Source: Siphonodentalium dalli
Taxonomy: Eukaryota; Mollusca; Scaphopoda; Gadilida; Siphonodentaliidae
NCBI GenBank assembly: GCA_032622095.1
Contig: CP136063.1
Coordinates: forward strand, 272,485,426-272,549,425
Direction of reading: 5' to 3'
Length of the DNA: 64,000 nucleotides
The position numbers and the translations under genes were made by a program. Of this stretch, positions 9,670-21,808 are shown in pieces. Position 1 is the stretch's first letter, and each line of letters opens with the position of its first letter. The notes under the pieces were generated by a model. That model was not told where the DNA came from. It ran no database searches and saw only the letters and a program-made list of their open reading frames with translations.

Positions 9670-12600
9670 ATACTTTTCGAATATCTCTGGCCTCCATCGA
9701 AATAATGCGGCAAGTGGGTAATCGTTTAGAAGTACTAGAAATTCCCCATCGAATGACACCAAACACGTGGCGATCGGTTGAAGGAATTTAAATTCATAGT
9801 GCATTTTCTGTAAACTTGAACAAAAGGAACGGGCCACAATTTCTACATTTTTCAACCGATTCATAAAATTCACTCATAATGACACTCAGTACATTTTATA
9901 GATACTTCACAACCATTTTGGTTCAAATCGGAGACAAAAATAAATTGACAAATTTTACCCCTCCCCTAGCCCGGAAAAATTTGAGCGGACCTTTGTCAAA
10001 ATTTCCTGGTTTCGTCTTCTGTCTATGTTTAAGACGCTCACATAGACCAAATCCAGTTGTTGCGCTTCGTCTAGGAGAAGATCCGGGCACAAGCACTTTC
10101 TACACATGGACTTTATTAGTACATTTTTCGATGTGTTATAACTTGGTCATTTCTCAACCGATTAACAAAATTCTTTCACGAGTAGCATCAGTACGTCGTA
10201 TAGATATCCGACAGTAAAAATGGTTGGAATCGGTGACAAGAAAAAAATTGACAAATTTTGCACCCCTCCCCAGGTCAACAAATTGTTTTCGGACCTTTGT
10301 GAAAATTTCCCCGATTCTTACCCTTTCGTTAGTTAACACGATTACGAGAACCGAATTCTGCTGTTTGGCTTCGTATAAAAAAAGATCTGGGCACAAACTT
10401 TTTCCAATTTTTTGTTTAAGGGCCATAACTCTGGAAATCAAGTTGGGAGACAAACCTAAATGTTTCGATTCCATGTAACTTGGCAAGGTGCATATACCTA
10501 CGAAATTGCAATGTTCTACCTTTTAAACTGTCTGAGATATAAGAGTTACAAAATATATTAAGAATAATAAATAATGAAAAATAAAAATAAAAATATGAAT
10601 AACAAATATACATCCATATTAAAATATGGAAGTATAATAAGGGAATCGCGCGGAATTAATTGGAATGTCGATAGTATGGTTTATTGACATTTCTGTGTTC
10701 AGTTGGGACGTTCTGGTGTGACCCCCACCCATGCATCGAAATTTGGTGACGCGGATAGAAAAGTCGCCATATATCTGCCAATTTTCGAGATATCGAGCTA
10801 ATGTTTGCGTCAGTGTGTTCGTACTTGATGCTCCTTTAAAAGTTAGCAGGGTTCTGGTAAGGTATTGTGGCGACATTCTACTATGTAGGCCAATATGTAT
10901 GTTGTTCAGTATATACTTTTCGAATATCTCTGGCCTCCATCGAAATAATGCGGCAAGTGGGTAATCGTTTAGAAGTACTAGAAATTCCCCATCGAATGAC
11001 ACCAAACACGTGGCGATCGGTTGAAGGAATTTAAATTCATAGTGCATTTTCTGTAAACTTGAACAAAAGGAACGGGCCACAATTTCTACATTTTTCAACC
11101 GATTCATAAAATTCACTCATAATGACAATCAGTACATTTTATAGATACTTCACAACCATTTTGGTTCAAATCGGAGACAAAACAAAATTGACAAATTTTA
11201 CCCCTCCCCTAGCCCGGAAAAATTTGAGCGGACCTTTGTCAAAATTTCCTGGTTTCGTCTTCTGTCTATGTTTAAGACGCTCACATAGACCAAATCCAGT
11301 TGTTGCGCTTCGTCTAGGAGAAGATCCGGGCACAAGCACTTTCTACACATGGACTTTATTAGTACATTTTTCGATGTGTTATAACTTGGTCATTTCTCAA
11401 CCGATTTCCAAAATTCTTTCACGAGTAGCATCAGTACGTCGTATATATATCCGACAGTAAAAATGGTTGGAATCGGTGACAAGAAAAAATTTGACAAATT
11501 TTGCACCCCTCCCCAGGTCAACAAATTGTTTTCGGACCTTTGTGAAAATTTCCCCGATTCTTACCCTTTCGTTAGTTAACACGATTACGAGAACCGAATT
11601 CAGCTGTTTGGCTTCGTATAAAAAAAGATCTGGGCACAAACTTTTTCCAATTTTTTTGTTTAAGGGCCATAACTCTGGAAATCAAGTTGGGAGACAAACC
11701 TAAATGTTTCGATTCCATGTAACTTGGCAAGGTGCATATACCTACGAAATTGCAATGTTCTACCTTTTAAACTGTCTGAGATATAAGAGTTACAAAATAT
11801 ATTAAGAATAATAAATAATGAAAAATAAAAATAAAAATATGAATAACAAATATACATCCATATTAAAATATGGAAGTATAATAAGGGAATCGCGCGGAAT
11901 TAATTGGAATGTCGATAGTATGGTTTATTGACATTTCTGTGTTCAGTTGGGACGTTCTGGTGTGACCCCCACCCATGCATCGAAATTTGGTGACGCGGAT
12001 AGAAAAGTCGCCATATATCTGCCAATTTTCGAGATATCGAGCTAATGTTTGCGTCATTGTGTTCGTACTTGATGCTCCTTTTAAAGTTAGCAGGGTTCTG
12101 GTAAGGTATTGTGGCGACATTCTACTATGTAGGCCAATATGTATGTTGTTCAGTATATACTTTTCGAATATCTCTGGCCTCCATCGAAATAATGCGGCAA
12201 GTGGGTAATCGTTTAGAAGTACTAGAAATTCCCCATCGAATGACACCAAACACGTGGCGATCGGTTGAAGGAATTTAAATTCATAGTGCATTTTCTGTAA
12301 ACTTGAACAAAAGGAACGGGCCACAATTTCTACATTTTTCAACCGATTCATAAAATTCACTCATAATGACACTCAGTACATTTTATAGATACTTCACAAC
12401 CATTTTGGTTCAAATCGGAGACAAAAAAAAAATTGACAAATTTTACCCCTCCCCTAGCCCGGAAAAATTTGAGCGGACCTTTGTCAAAATTTCCTGGTTT
12501 CGTCTTCTGTCTATGTTTAAGACGCTCACATAGACCAAATCCAGTTGTTGCGCTTCGTCTAGGAGAAGATCCGGGCACAAGCACTTTCTACACATGGACT

Positions 12601-13089
12601 TTATTAGTACATTTTTCGATGTGTTATAACTTGGTCATTTCTCAACCGATTTCCAAAATTCTTTCACGAGTAGCATCAGTACGGTCGTATATATATCCGA
12701 CGGTAAAAATGGTTGGAATCGGTGACAAGAAAAAATTTGACAAATTTTGCACCCCTCCCCAGGTCAACAAATTGTTTTCGGACCTTTGTGAAAATTTCCC
12801 CGATTCTTACCCTTTCGTTAGTTAACACGACTACGAGAACCGAATTCAGCTGTTTGGCTTCGCATAAAAGAAGATCTGGGCACAAACTTTTTCCATTTTT
12901 TTTGTTTAAGGGCCATAACTCTGGAAATCAAGTTGGGAGACAAACCTAAATGTTTCGATTCCATGTAACTTGGCAAGGTGCATATACCTACGAAATTGCA
13001 ATGTTCTAACCTTTTAAACTGTCTGAGATATAAGAGTTACAAAATATATTAAGAATAATAAATAATGAAAAATAAAAATAAAAATATGA
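9670..13089. repeat. Satellite subfamily A, two complete monomers plus a partial
   Basis: Taking ATACTTTTCGAATATCTCTG as the unit start, monomers begin at 9,670, 10,913 and 12,157 (periods 1,243 and 1,244). The third is cut at 13,089 by island X1. Diagnostic variants are GTTTCGATTCCATGTAAC, TCGAAATAATGCGG, GATCCGGGCACAAG and AAGAATAATAAATAATG. The hairpin near each tail (first at 10,607-10,636) has one arm mismatch. Units are nearly identical to one another. Transcription is not evident. Confidence 0.95.
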
Positions 13090-13630
13090 ACTAGAAATTT
13101 TAAACTTCCAATTGGAAGTTTGATACTTCCATATAATTGTCATATATATTCCTATCCAAATCTCCTCTCAATCATTACCTTTCCCATAACCCAAACCTTA
13201 ATCATAACCATACCTATCGGCAACACGTACCATGTCCCAATACTAAATGTTTTATAAGCATAACCATGCTCTAGCCGTAACCATAACCAACAATCATTCT
13301 AACTATATATATAACTTTAAAAAGTCATGGAATATAAGTAGTGGCTCATCTTTTCGATCGTAATTTTGTTTATCTCGATTAATCCGTTCCACAACTATTG
13401 AAGTATTTATTTAGTTACAACCATGCATACTTCAGACCTTATATTGTGATACATGATCATCATAAACACATTAGTTCTCAAAAATAAAAGATGAAGAATG
13501 AGGCTACTTTTGAAATTATATTTCTCGTAAAAAGTGACCCCTAGTAGACCCCTTTGGTATCATCTAGATGGTCTCCTGTAATTTTTATAGAAGACAGACA
13601 CAGGCAGAGAGACAGAAATTCGGAAATATA

Positions 13631-13800
13631 CAGTAATGCCCTATGTAATCGACCCCTTAAACACAGCAGAATTATGGGTAACTTTTCGGGATTCAGAAGA
13701 GCTTTCGAATGAATGTCAACAGGCTATATTTCCCACTAAATCCTGAAATGTTACCCATAATTCTGCTATGTTTAAGGAGTCGATTACTTAGGGTATACTG
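13631..13800. mobile_element. 170-bp MITE, Tc1/mariner-pogo type, in X1
   Basis: Termini CAGTAATGCCCTATGTAATC and the inverted CAGTATACCCTAAGTAATCG form imperfect inverted repeats of more than 50 bp that share GCAGAATTATGGGTAAC. The element is flanked by TA on both sides (13,629-13,630 and 13,801-13,802). Island X0 has the empty site: AAATATAGATAG near 8,423. TA duplication and CAGT termini fit the Tc1/mariner/pogo superfamily. There is no coding capacity, so it is non-autonomous. Confidence 0.88.
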
Positions 13801-15087
13801 TAGATATAGATGTAAAAATGTTTTTAAATTATTCATGAATTCCAAATTTAATCACATGATGTCAGATGTACCTATCCCATGACACTCCACGTAACAATTC
13901 ACCGTGTGTTCCAATTTTATTTTTGTCATGATCCAACCGGTTGGTCACCAACAGCAGGTCAGACTGACAAACAAATGAACACACACACAGTTCGGTTTTA
14001 TTAGTATACATACACACATGTGTACACTATATCTTGTGCCTATATTCCAAATTAAAGACTTGAAATGTTAAAAATTATAACTGCAATGGGATGGTATATT
14101 CTCGTGAAAGATACGGATAGTTATAGTCTGTCCACAATGAAGTGCGAAGTTTTAAACCAATGCCGATCTGTAATTTGCCAAGACTGTTAAGTCTTGGTTT
14201 ATCATTTTGTCGGGTCAGTGATTTCAACGGCCAGAAATATAAGTGACGGTTATATCTACGTGCAGCGGATATATTTATTTATGAAATAATTATGCGCGAA
14301 TGGCAATCACTCACACAACTGATAACACATGTATTGATTACGTCTTATTATAAAATTAGTAACATGCTAAGAAAGAGCCCAAATCACCAGAATGGGACAA
14401 AGGCGAATATGTTTTATTTGAAGTTCTATCATGCTCGTGAACGTTCTAGAAAGATCACTGAAATGTCACTATATATGTGTATCAGGAATCAAGCATTAAA
14501 TATAATTTAGAAACATCAATATAGCATAACAGGTAATGCTGTCAAGACACGTTATGTCGTTACAAACGTTTATACCGATTGTACTGACTGTCCAAGATCG
14601 CGAACTTTTCCACAGCTTGTGCGAATTTTGTATACATGTTGGGTTCAAAGCGACTTAATCGGACAGGTGCGTAACACACTGTGCCATCAGAAGTAGGCCA
14701 GTCATGCAGCCAATTCTATTTTAAAGAGCGCGGATTTGGGAAAGCTGCATTGTGTGAGAACGTAACATGATTCGCGTACATCTATATGCATTTCGGTATG
14801 TTGCTTTCCCGAGTAATGGTGCCTTTTCTGTGCACATAAATAGCACCAAACTGAACATACGCCTTCTCACCAGCAAAATGATAAATAGCCGATGTGTTGA
14901 AACGGTAGAATACCATAAACAAATATAGCATGTCGAGCTTGTAAAATAGACGGATATTCTTGGGAATATACGGATATGAATGCGCGTATTTTACCATTTA
15001 ATACGTTATTGCAAGTCTTCACAGTCATGCATAAGTTCATAATACCAAGTTAACAATCATTATTCACACAAAAACATACTTATATAT

Positions 15088-15143
15088 GTCGTTCAATGTA
15101 ATTAAGCTACATTGAACGACCACCCATTTCGCAACAGCGAAAT
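15088..15143. other. Two adjacent perfect hairpins in X1
   Basis: GTCGTTCAATGTA (15,088-15,100) pairs with TACATTGAACGAC (15,108-15,120) around a 7-base loop. ATTTCGC (15,126-15,132) pairs with GCGAAAT (15,137-15,143) around AACA. They could be a terminal structure of a mobile element or an RNA structure; neither is demonstrated. They are repeated unchanged at 21,316-21,371. Confidence 0.6.
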
Positions 15144-15580
15144 AGCGTATGGTACGACGACATTAAACTCTCTTTGCTCGCTTGCCTATATCGCGATGTT
15201 CCCAACAGTTTAAGGTGTTTTATTTTAACAAATAGATTGTCATGAAATGGTAGCATTCTGGAAATGATATATACATGGCAGCTTATATCTACACATTCCA
15301 TATGCAATTCGCTTAATTTTGGTGTGATTCATATTCTTGAATACACGCAGGTGGTGAATTAGACGGCGCTTTAAGGCATTTTTGGTATATTTTCCGATTA
15401 GCGGACGAATGTACGACGTCGACGTTGTCGCCTATTCGTAAGTTATAAGACTTTACATTACGTCTCGTCCAATTAATGCGAAATATGCAATCGGCGGTCT
15501 TAACAGTCGGACAATAAAGTCATATATTTTCACTCGTGACACATACAGATGATAAAGAGACAGTTTTTAAATGGTCAGAT

Positions 15581-15892
15581 ATGAATTCAACAAAAGTATG
15601 CACTATGTCAGATGGTAAACCAATACCAAACCGCAAAGTGTCACGTTCCGAAATTATGATACCAAAATTAGCGACTAAGGGGTGGCAAGGTTGGGGCGTC
15701 GGACGGGATACGCTGACTCCCGTTCATTCAATTAAAAAATATAATATAAAACAAATGGTTTACGGGTACGCGAACGTATATCAAATAGTTTCAATTGAAT
15801 TGAGAACTGCAAGCGAACGTCCGCGCATAGACGGATTGTGCTTTAGGAAAACGTGGTCCATGCGGAGAAGTGTTATAACATTATCCGGCTGA
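15581..15892 (+). other. Unrecognised small ORF in island X1 (103 codons)
   Basis: Open frame from ATG at 15,581 to TGA; the frame is also open upstream to 15,536 but without ATG. The predicted protein is basic and hydrophilic, with a WQGWGVGRDT segment near the middle and no signal peptide, membrane segment or family motif I know. It is identical in island X2, but that copy is part of a recent duplication and so is no evidence of selection. It could be an exon or transposon-gene fragment captured in the island, or chance. Confidence 0.2.
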
Positions 15893-16824
15893 CACCACAG
15901 TTTCGTTTTTCAAATATCAAAGTCGAGCATTTTTTTTGTAAAAAATGCGCGTTTTAAAAAAAGTGAAAACAAAACGAACTACTATTCTAAAACTAATGAA
16001 TTTTGAGCGTTTTTGGACTCAAAATATGTCAATTTTAAGCCGCATCTTGATAAAACTGCAGAATTACGGCCGATTGACAAGACAGACAGCCGACATTGTT
16101 TTGAGTGATTACCCATTAGCCAATATAACAAGTAACGCAGTGCGCCGAACAGGAATGGATGTTGAAATATATCATCAGTGGTCATTGGTGTAATTTTGTC
16201 AAAATTTTCTGGTTTGGTCTTCTGTCTATGTTTAAGACGCTCACATAGACCAAATCCGGCTGTTGCGCTTCGTCTAGGAGAAGATCTGGGCACAAGCACT
16301 TTCTACACATGGACTTTATTAGTACATTTTTCGATGTGTTATAACTTGGCCATTTCTCAACCGATTTACAAAATTCTTTCACGAGTAGCATCAGTACGTC
16401 GTATAGATACACGAAAGTAAAAATGGTTGGAATCGGTGACAAAAAAAAAATTGACAAATTTTGCACCCCTCCCCAGGTCGACAAATTGTATTCGGACCTT
16501 GGTGAAAATTTTCTCGATTCGTGCCCTTTCGTTAGTTAACACGGTCACGTAACCCGAATTCAGCTGCTTGGCTTCTTATAGGAGAAGATCTGGGCACAAA
16601 CATTTTCCAAAAATTTTGATTAAGGGCCATAATTCTGGAAAGAAAGTTAGGACATAAACCTAAATGTTTCATTCAGTTGTAACTTGGCAAGGTGCATATA
16701 CCTACCAAATTTCAATGATTTATCTTTTTAACTTTCTGAGATATAAGGGTTACAAAATATATTAAGAAGAAGAAGAAGAAGTAGCATAAATAATGAAAAA
16801 TAAAAATAAAAAATTGAATAACAA

Positions 16825-16854
16825 TATACATCCATATTAAAATATGGAAGTATA
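16825..16854. repeat. Representative satellite hairpin (subfamily B)
   Basis: TATACATCCATATT and AATATGGAAGTATA flank a central AA, followed by ATAATAAGGGA. One arm position is mismatched (A instead of T) in A and B monomers. In C monomers, such as 56,991-57,020, the arms are perfect (TATACTTCCATATT). It occurs once per monomer throughout the array. Confidence 0.9.
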
Positions 16855-17308
16855 ATAAGGGAATCGCGCGGAATTGATTGGAATGTCTATAGTATAGTTT
16901 ATTGACATTTCTGTATTCAGTTTGAACGTTCTGGTGTGACCCCCACCCATGCCTCGAAATTTGGTGACGCGGGTAGAAAATTCGCCATATCTCGGCCAAT
17001 TTTCGTGATATCGAGCTAATTTGTGCGTCATTGTGTTCGTATTTGATGCCCCTTTAATATTTAGCAGGGTTCTGGTAAGGTATTGTGGCGATATTCTACT
17101 ATGTAGGCCAATATGTATGTTGTTCAGTACATACTTTTCGAATATCTCTGGCCTCCATCGTCATAATACCGCAAGTAGGTAATCGTTTTGAAGTACTAGA
17201 AATTCCCCATCGAATGACACCAAACACGTGACGATCGGTTGAAGGAATTTAAATTCATAGTGCATTTTCTGTAAACTTGAACAAAAGGAAGGGGCCACAA
17301 TTTCTACA

Positions 17309-17914
17309 TTTGTCAACCGATTCATAAAATTTACTCACAATGATACTCAGTACATCATATAGATACTTCACAACCATTTTGGTTCAAATCGGCGACAAAA
17401 AAAAAGAGACAAATTTTGCCCCTCCCCTAGCCCGGAAAAATTTGAGCGGACCTTTGTCAAAATTTTCTGGTTTGGTCTTCTGTCTATGTTTAAGACGCTC
17501 ACATAGACCAAATCCAGCTGTTGCGCTTCGTCTAGGAGAAGATCTGGGCACAAGCACTTTCTACACATGGACTTTATTAGTACATTTTTCGATGTGTTAT
17601 AACTTGGCCATTTCTCAACCGATTTACAAAATTCTTTCACGAGTAGCATCAGTACGTCGTATAGATACACGAAAGTAAAAATGGTTGGAATCGGTGACAA
17701 AAAAAAAAATGACAAATTTTGCACCCCTCCCCAGGTCGACAAATTGTATTCGGACCTTGGTGAAAATTTTCTCGATTCGTGCCCTTTCGTTAGTTAACAC
17801 GGTCACGTAACCCGAATTCAGCTGCTTGGCTTCTTATAGGAGAAGATCTGGGCACAAACATTTTCCAAAAATTTTGATTAAGGGCCATAACTCTGGAAAG
17901 AAAGTTAGGACATA
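17309..17914. repeat. Internal diverged duplication within the satellite monomer
   Basis: Two subrepeats of about 303 bp lie in tandem. Matching anchors are CAACCGATT (17,314 and 17,616), CAAATTTTGC (17,410 and 17,713), CGGACCTT (17,447 and 17,751) and GAGAAGATCTGGGCACAA (17,536 and 17,840). Divergence is high, so this duplication predates monomer amplification. It is present in every A, B and C monomer. Confidence 0.88.
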
Positions 17915-18021
17915 AACCTAAATGTTTCATTCAGTTGTAACTTGGCAAGGTGCATATACCTACCAAATTTCAATGATTTATCTTTTTAACTTTCTGAGAT
18001 ATAAGGGTTACAAAATATATT

Positions 18022-18039
18022 AAGAAGAAGAAGAAGAAG
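18022..18039. repeat. (AAG)6 microsatellite specific to subfamily B
   Basis: The run lies after ACAAAATATATT and before TAGCATAAATAATG. The A and C monomers have AAGAATAATAAATAATG and AAGAACTATAAATAATG here, and the extra bases in B account for its 15-bp greater length (1,258 versus 1,243). It is present in all B monomers. Confidence 0.92.
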
Positions 18040-18388
18040 TAGCATAAATAATGAAAAATAAAAATAAAAAATTGAATAACAATATACATCCATATTAAAA
18101 TATGGAAGTATAATAAGGGAATCGCGCGGAATTGATTGGAATGTCTATAGTATAGTTTATTGACATTTCTGTATTCAGTTTGAACGTTCTGGTGTGACCC
18201 CCACCCATGCCTCGAAATTTGGTGACGCGGGTAGAAAATTCGCCATATCTCGGCCAATTTTCGTGATATCGAGCTAATTTGTGCGTCATTGTGTTCGTAT
18301 TTGATGCCCCTTTAATATTTAGCAGGGTTCTGGTAAGGTATTGTGGCGATATTCTACTATGTAGGCCAATATGTATGTTGTTCAGTAC

Positions 18389-19319
18389 ATACTTTTCGAA
18401 TATCTCTGGCCTCCATCGTCATAATACCGCAAGTAGGTAATCGTTTTGAAGTACTAGAAATTCCCCATCGAATGACACCAAACACGTGACGATCGGTTGA
18501 AGGAATTTAAATTCATAGTGCATTTTCTGTAAACTTGAACAAAAGGAAGGGGCCACAATTTCTACATTTGTCAACCGATTCATAAAATTTACTCACAATG
18601 ATACTCAGTACATCATATAGATACTTCACAACCATTTTGGTTCAAATCGGCGACAAAAAAAAAGAGACAAATTTTGCCCCTCCCCTAGCCCGGAAAAATT
18701 TGAGCGGACCTTTGTCAAAATTTTCTGGTTTGGTCTTCTGTCTATGTTTAAGACGCTCACATAGACCAAATCCAGTTGTTGCGCTTCGTCTAGGAGAAGA
18801 TCCGGGCACAAGCACTTTCTACACATGGACTTTATTAGTACATTTTTCGATGTGTTATAACTTGGTCATTTCTCAACCGATTTCCAAAATTCTTTCACGA
18901 GTAGCATCAGTACGTCGTATATATATCCGACGGTAAAAATGGTTGGAATCGGTGACAAGAAAAAATTTGACAAATTTTGCACCCCTCCCCAGGTCAACAA
19001 ATTGTTTTCGGACCTTTGTGAAAATTTCCCCGATTCTTACCCTTTCGTTAGTTAACACGACTACGAGAACCGAATTCAGCTGTTTGGCTTCGCATAAAAG
19101 AAGATCTGGGCACAAACTTTTTCCATTTTTTTTGTTTAAGGGCCATAACTCTGGAAATCAAGTTGGGAGACAAACCTAAATGTTTCGATTCCATGTAACT
19201 TGGCAAGGTGCATATACCTACGAAATTGCAATGTTCTACCTTTTAAACTGTCTGAGATATAAGAGTTACAAAATATATTAAGAATAATAAATAATGAAAA
19301 ATAAAAATAAAAATATGAA
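18389..19319. repeat. Chimeric B/A monomer at the duplication joint
   Basis: It begins as subfamily B (ATACCGCAAGTAGG, TTTTCTGGTTTGGTC) and continues as subfamily A (CCAGTTGTTGCGC, GATCCGGGCACAAG) to island X2. The switch lies between about 18,731 and 18,772, inside sequence common to both subfamilies. This marks the joint of the 6.23-kb duplication. Confidence 0.9.
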
Positions 19320-19858
19320 CTAGAAATTTTAAACTTCCAATTGGAAGTTTGATACTTCCATATAATTGTCATATATATTCCTATCCAAATCTCCTCTCAA
19401 TCATTACCTTTCCCATAACCCAAACCTTAATCATAACCATACCTATCGGCAACACGTACCATGTCCCAATACTAAATGTTTTATAAGCATAACCATGCTC
19501 TAGCCGTAACCATAACCACAATCATTCTAACTATATATATAACTTTAAAAAGTCATGGAATATAAGTAGTGGCTCATCTTTTCGATCGTAATTTTGTTTA
19601 TCTCGATTAATCCGTTCCACAACTATTGAAGTATTTATTTAGTTACAACCATGCATACTTCAGACCTTATATTGTGATACATGATCATCATAAACACATT
19701 AGTTCTCAAAAATAAAAGATGAAGAATGAGGCTACTTTTGAAATTATATTTCTCGTAAAAAGTGACCCCTAGTAGACCCCTTTGGTATCATCTAGATGGT
19801 CTCCTGTAATTTTTATAGAAGACAGACACAGGCAGAGAGACAGAAATTCGGAAATATA

Positions 19859-20028
19859 CAGTAATGCCCTATGTAATCGACCCCTTAAACACAGCAGAAT
19901 TATGGGTAACTTTTCGGGATTCAGAAGAGCTTTCGAATGAATGTCAACAGGCTATATTTCCCACTAAATCCTGAAATGTTACCCATAATTCTGCTATGTT
20001 TAAGGAGTCGATTACTTAGGGTATACTG
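19859..20028. mobile_element. 170-bp MITE, Tc1/mariner-pogo type, in X2
   Basis: This is the copy of the X1 MITE inside the duplicated block, with the same termini and TA flanks. It came with the duplication, not by a separate insertion. Confidence 0.88.
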
Positions 20029-21315
20029 TAGATATAGATGTAAAAATGTTTTTAAATTATTCATGAATTCCAAATTTAATCACATGATGTCAGATGTACC
20101 TATCCCATGACACTCCACGTAACAATTCACCGTGTGTTCCAATTTTATTTTTGTCATGATCCAACCGGTTGGTCACCAACAGCAGGTCAGACTGACAAAC
20201 AAATGAACACACACACAGTTCGGTTTTATTAGTATACATACACACATGTGTACACTATATCTTGTGCCTATATTCCAAATTAAAGACTTGAAATGTTAAA
20301 AATTATAACTGCAATGGGATGGTATATTCTCGTGAAAGATACGGATAGTTATAGTCTGTCCACAATGAAGTGCGAAGTTTTAAACCAATGCCGATCTGTA
20401 ATTTGCCAAGACTGTTAAGTCTTGGTTTATCATTTTGTCGGGTCAGTGATTTCAACGGCCAGAAATATAAGTGACGGTTATATCTACGTGCAGCGGATAT
20501 ATTTATTTATGAAATAATTATGCGCGAATGGCAATCACTCACACAACTGATAACACATGTATTGATTACGTCTTATTATAAAATTAGTAACATGCTAAGA
20601 AAGAGCCCAAATCACCAGAATGGGACAAAGGCGAATATGTTTTATTTGAAGTTCTATCATGCTCGTGAACGTTCTAGAAAGATCACTGAAATGTCACTAT
20701 ATATGTGTATCAGGAATCAAGCATTAAATATAATTTAGAAACATCAATATAGCATAACAGGTAATGCTGTCAAGACACGTTATGTCGTTACAAACGTTTA
20801 TACCGATTGTACTGACTGTCCAAGATCGCGAACTTTTCCACAGCTTGTGCGAATTTTGTATACATGTTGGGTTCAAAGCGACTTAATCGGACAGGTGCGT
20901 AACACACTGTGCCATCAGAAGTAGGCCAGTCATGCAGCCAATTCTATTTTAAAGAGCGCGGATTTGGGAAAGCTGCATTGTGTGAGAACGTAACATGATT
21001 CGCGTACATCTATATGCATTTCGGTATGTTGCTTTCCCGAGTAATGGTGCCTTTTCTGTGCACATAAATAGCACCAAACTGAACATACGCCTTCTCACCA
21101 GCAAAATGATAAATAGCCGATGTGTTGAAACGGTAGAATACCATAAACAAATATAGCATGTCGAGCTTGTAAAATAGACGGATATTCTTGGGAATATACG
21201 GATATGAATGCGCGTATTTTACCATTTAATACGTTATTGCAAGTCTTCACAGTCATGCATAAGTTCATAATACCAAGTTAACAATCATTATTCACACAAA
21301 AACATACTTATATAT

Positions 21316-21371
21316 GTCGTTCAATGTAATTAAGCTACATTGAACGACCACCCATTTCGCAACAGCGAAAT
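21316..21371. other. Two adjacent perfect hairpins in X2
   Basis: Duplicate of 15,088-15,143 with unchanged stems (13 bp and 7 bp). Confidence 0.6.
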
Positions 21372-21808
21372 AGCGTATGGTACGACGACATTAAACTCTC
21401 TTTGCTCGCTTGCCTATATCGCGATGTTCCCAACAGTTTAAGGTGTTTTATTTTAACAAATAGATTGTCATGAAATGGTAGCATTCTGGAAATGATATAT
21501 ACATGGCAGCTTATATCTACACATTCCATATGCAATTCGCTTAATTTTGGTGTGATTCATATTCTTGAATACACGCAGGTGGTGAATTAGACGGCGCTTT
21601 AAGGCATTTTTGGTATATTTTCCGATTAGCGGACGAATGTACGACGTCGACGTTGTCGCCTATTCGTAAGTTATAAGACTTTACATTACGTCTCGTCCAA
21701 TTAATGCGAAATATGCAATCGGCGGTCTTAACAGTCGGACAATAAAGTCATATATTTTCACTCGTGACACATACAGATGATAAAGAGACAGTTTTTAAAT
21801 GGTCAGAT

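Larger units (their letters stand above)
13090..16194. repeat. Island sequence X1 (long copy)
   Basis: It interrupts the satellite. Its left part (to about 15,020) is homologous to X0; the remaining ~1.17 kb is found only in X1 and X2. The left junction follows AAAAATATGAA of monomer A. On the right, satellite B resumes at TTTGTCAAAATTTTCTGG (16,195) out of phase, so this is not a clean insertion into a monomer. No gene is recognised. Contents are a 170-bp MITE, two hairpins and a small open frame, listed separately. Confidence 0.85.
12541..18771. repeat. ~6.23-kb tandem duplication, copy 1
   Basis: It runs from within an A monomer through island X1 and two B monomers to the chimeric monomer at 18,389-19,319. 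The next 6.23 kb repeats it almost exactly. The differences I see are single extra bases in copy 1 near 12,683, 13,008 and 13,289, and substitutions such as AATTCTGG versus AACTCTGG (16,633). Confidence 0.9.
16195..18771. repeat. Satellite subfamily B, first block
   Basis: A partial monomer (16,195-17,130) is followed by a complete one (17,131-18,388, 1,258 bp) and the left part of a third that switches to subfamily A by 18,772. B markers are GTTTCATTCAGTTGTAAC, CATCGTCATAATACCG, GCGGGTAGAAAATTCGCC and an (AAG)6 run. Confidence 0.95.

Noticed and set aside
13090-16194. Clean transposon insertion of the whole island into one satellite monomer
   Set aside because: The left flank ends at the monomer tail and the right flank resumes about half a monomer away, with a different subfamily (A on the left, B on the right). 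No target-site duplication of the flanks is visible.
16195-18388. CENP-B box in the satellite monomer
   Set aside because: TTCG-containing segments (for example CTTTCGTTAGTTAACACGG) were compared with the TTCGnnnnAnnCGGG core and none fits. A centromeric role is therefore not supported by this motif.
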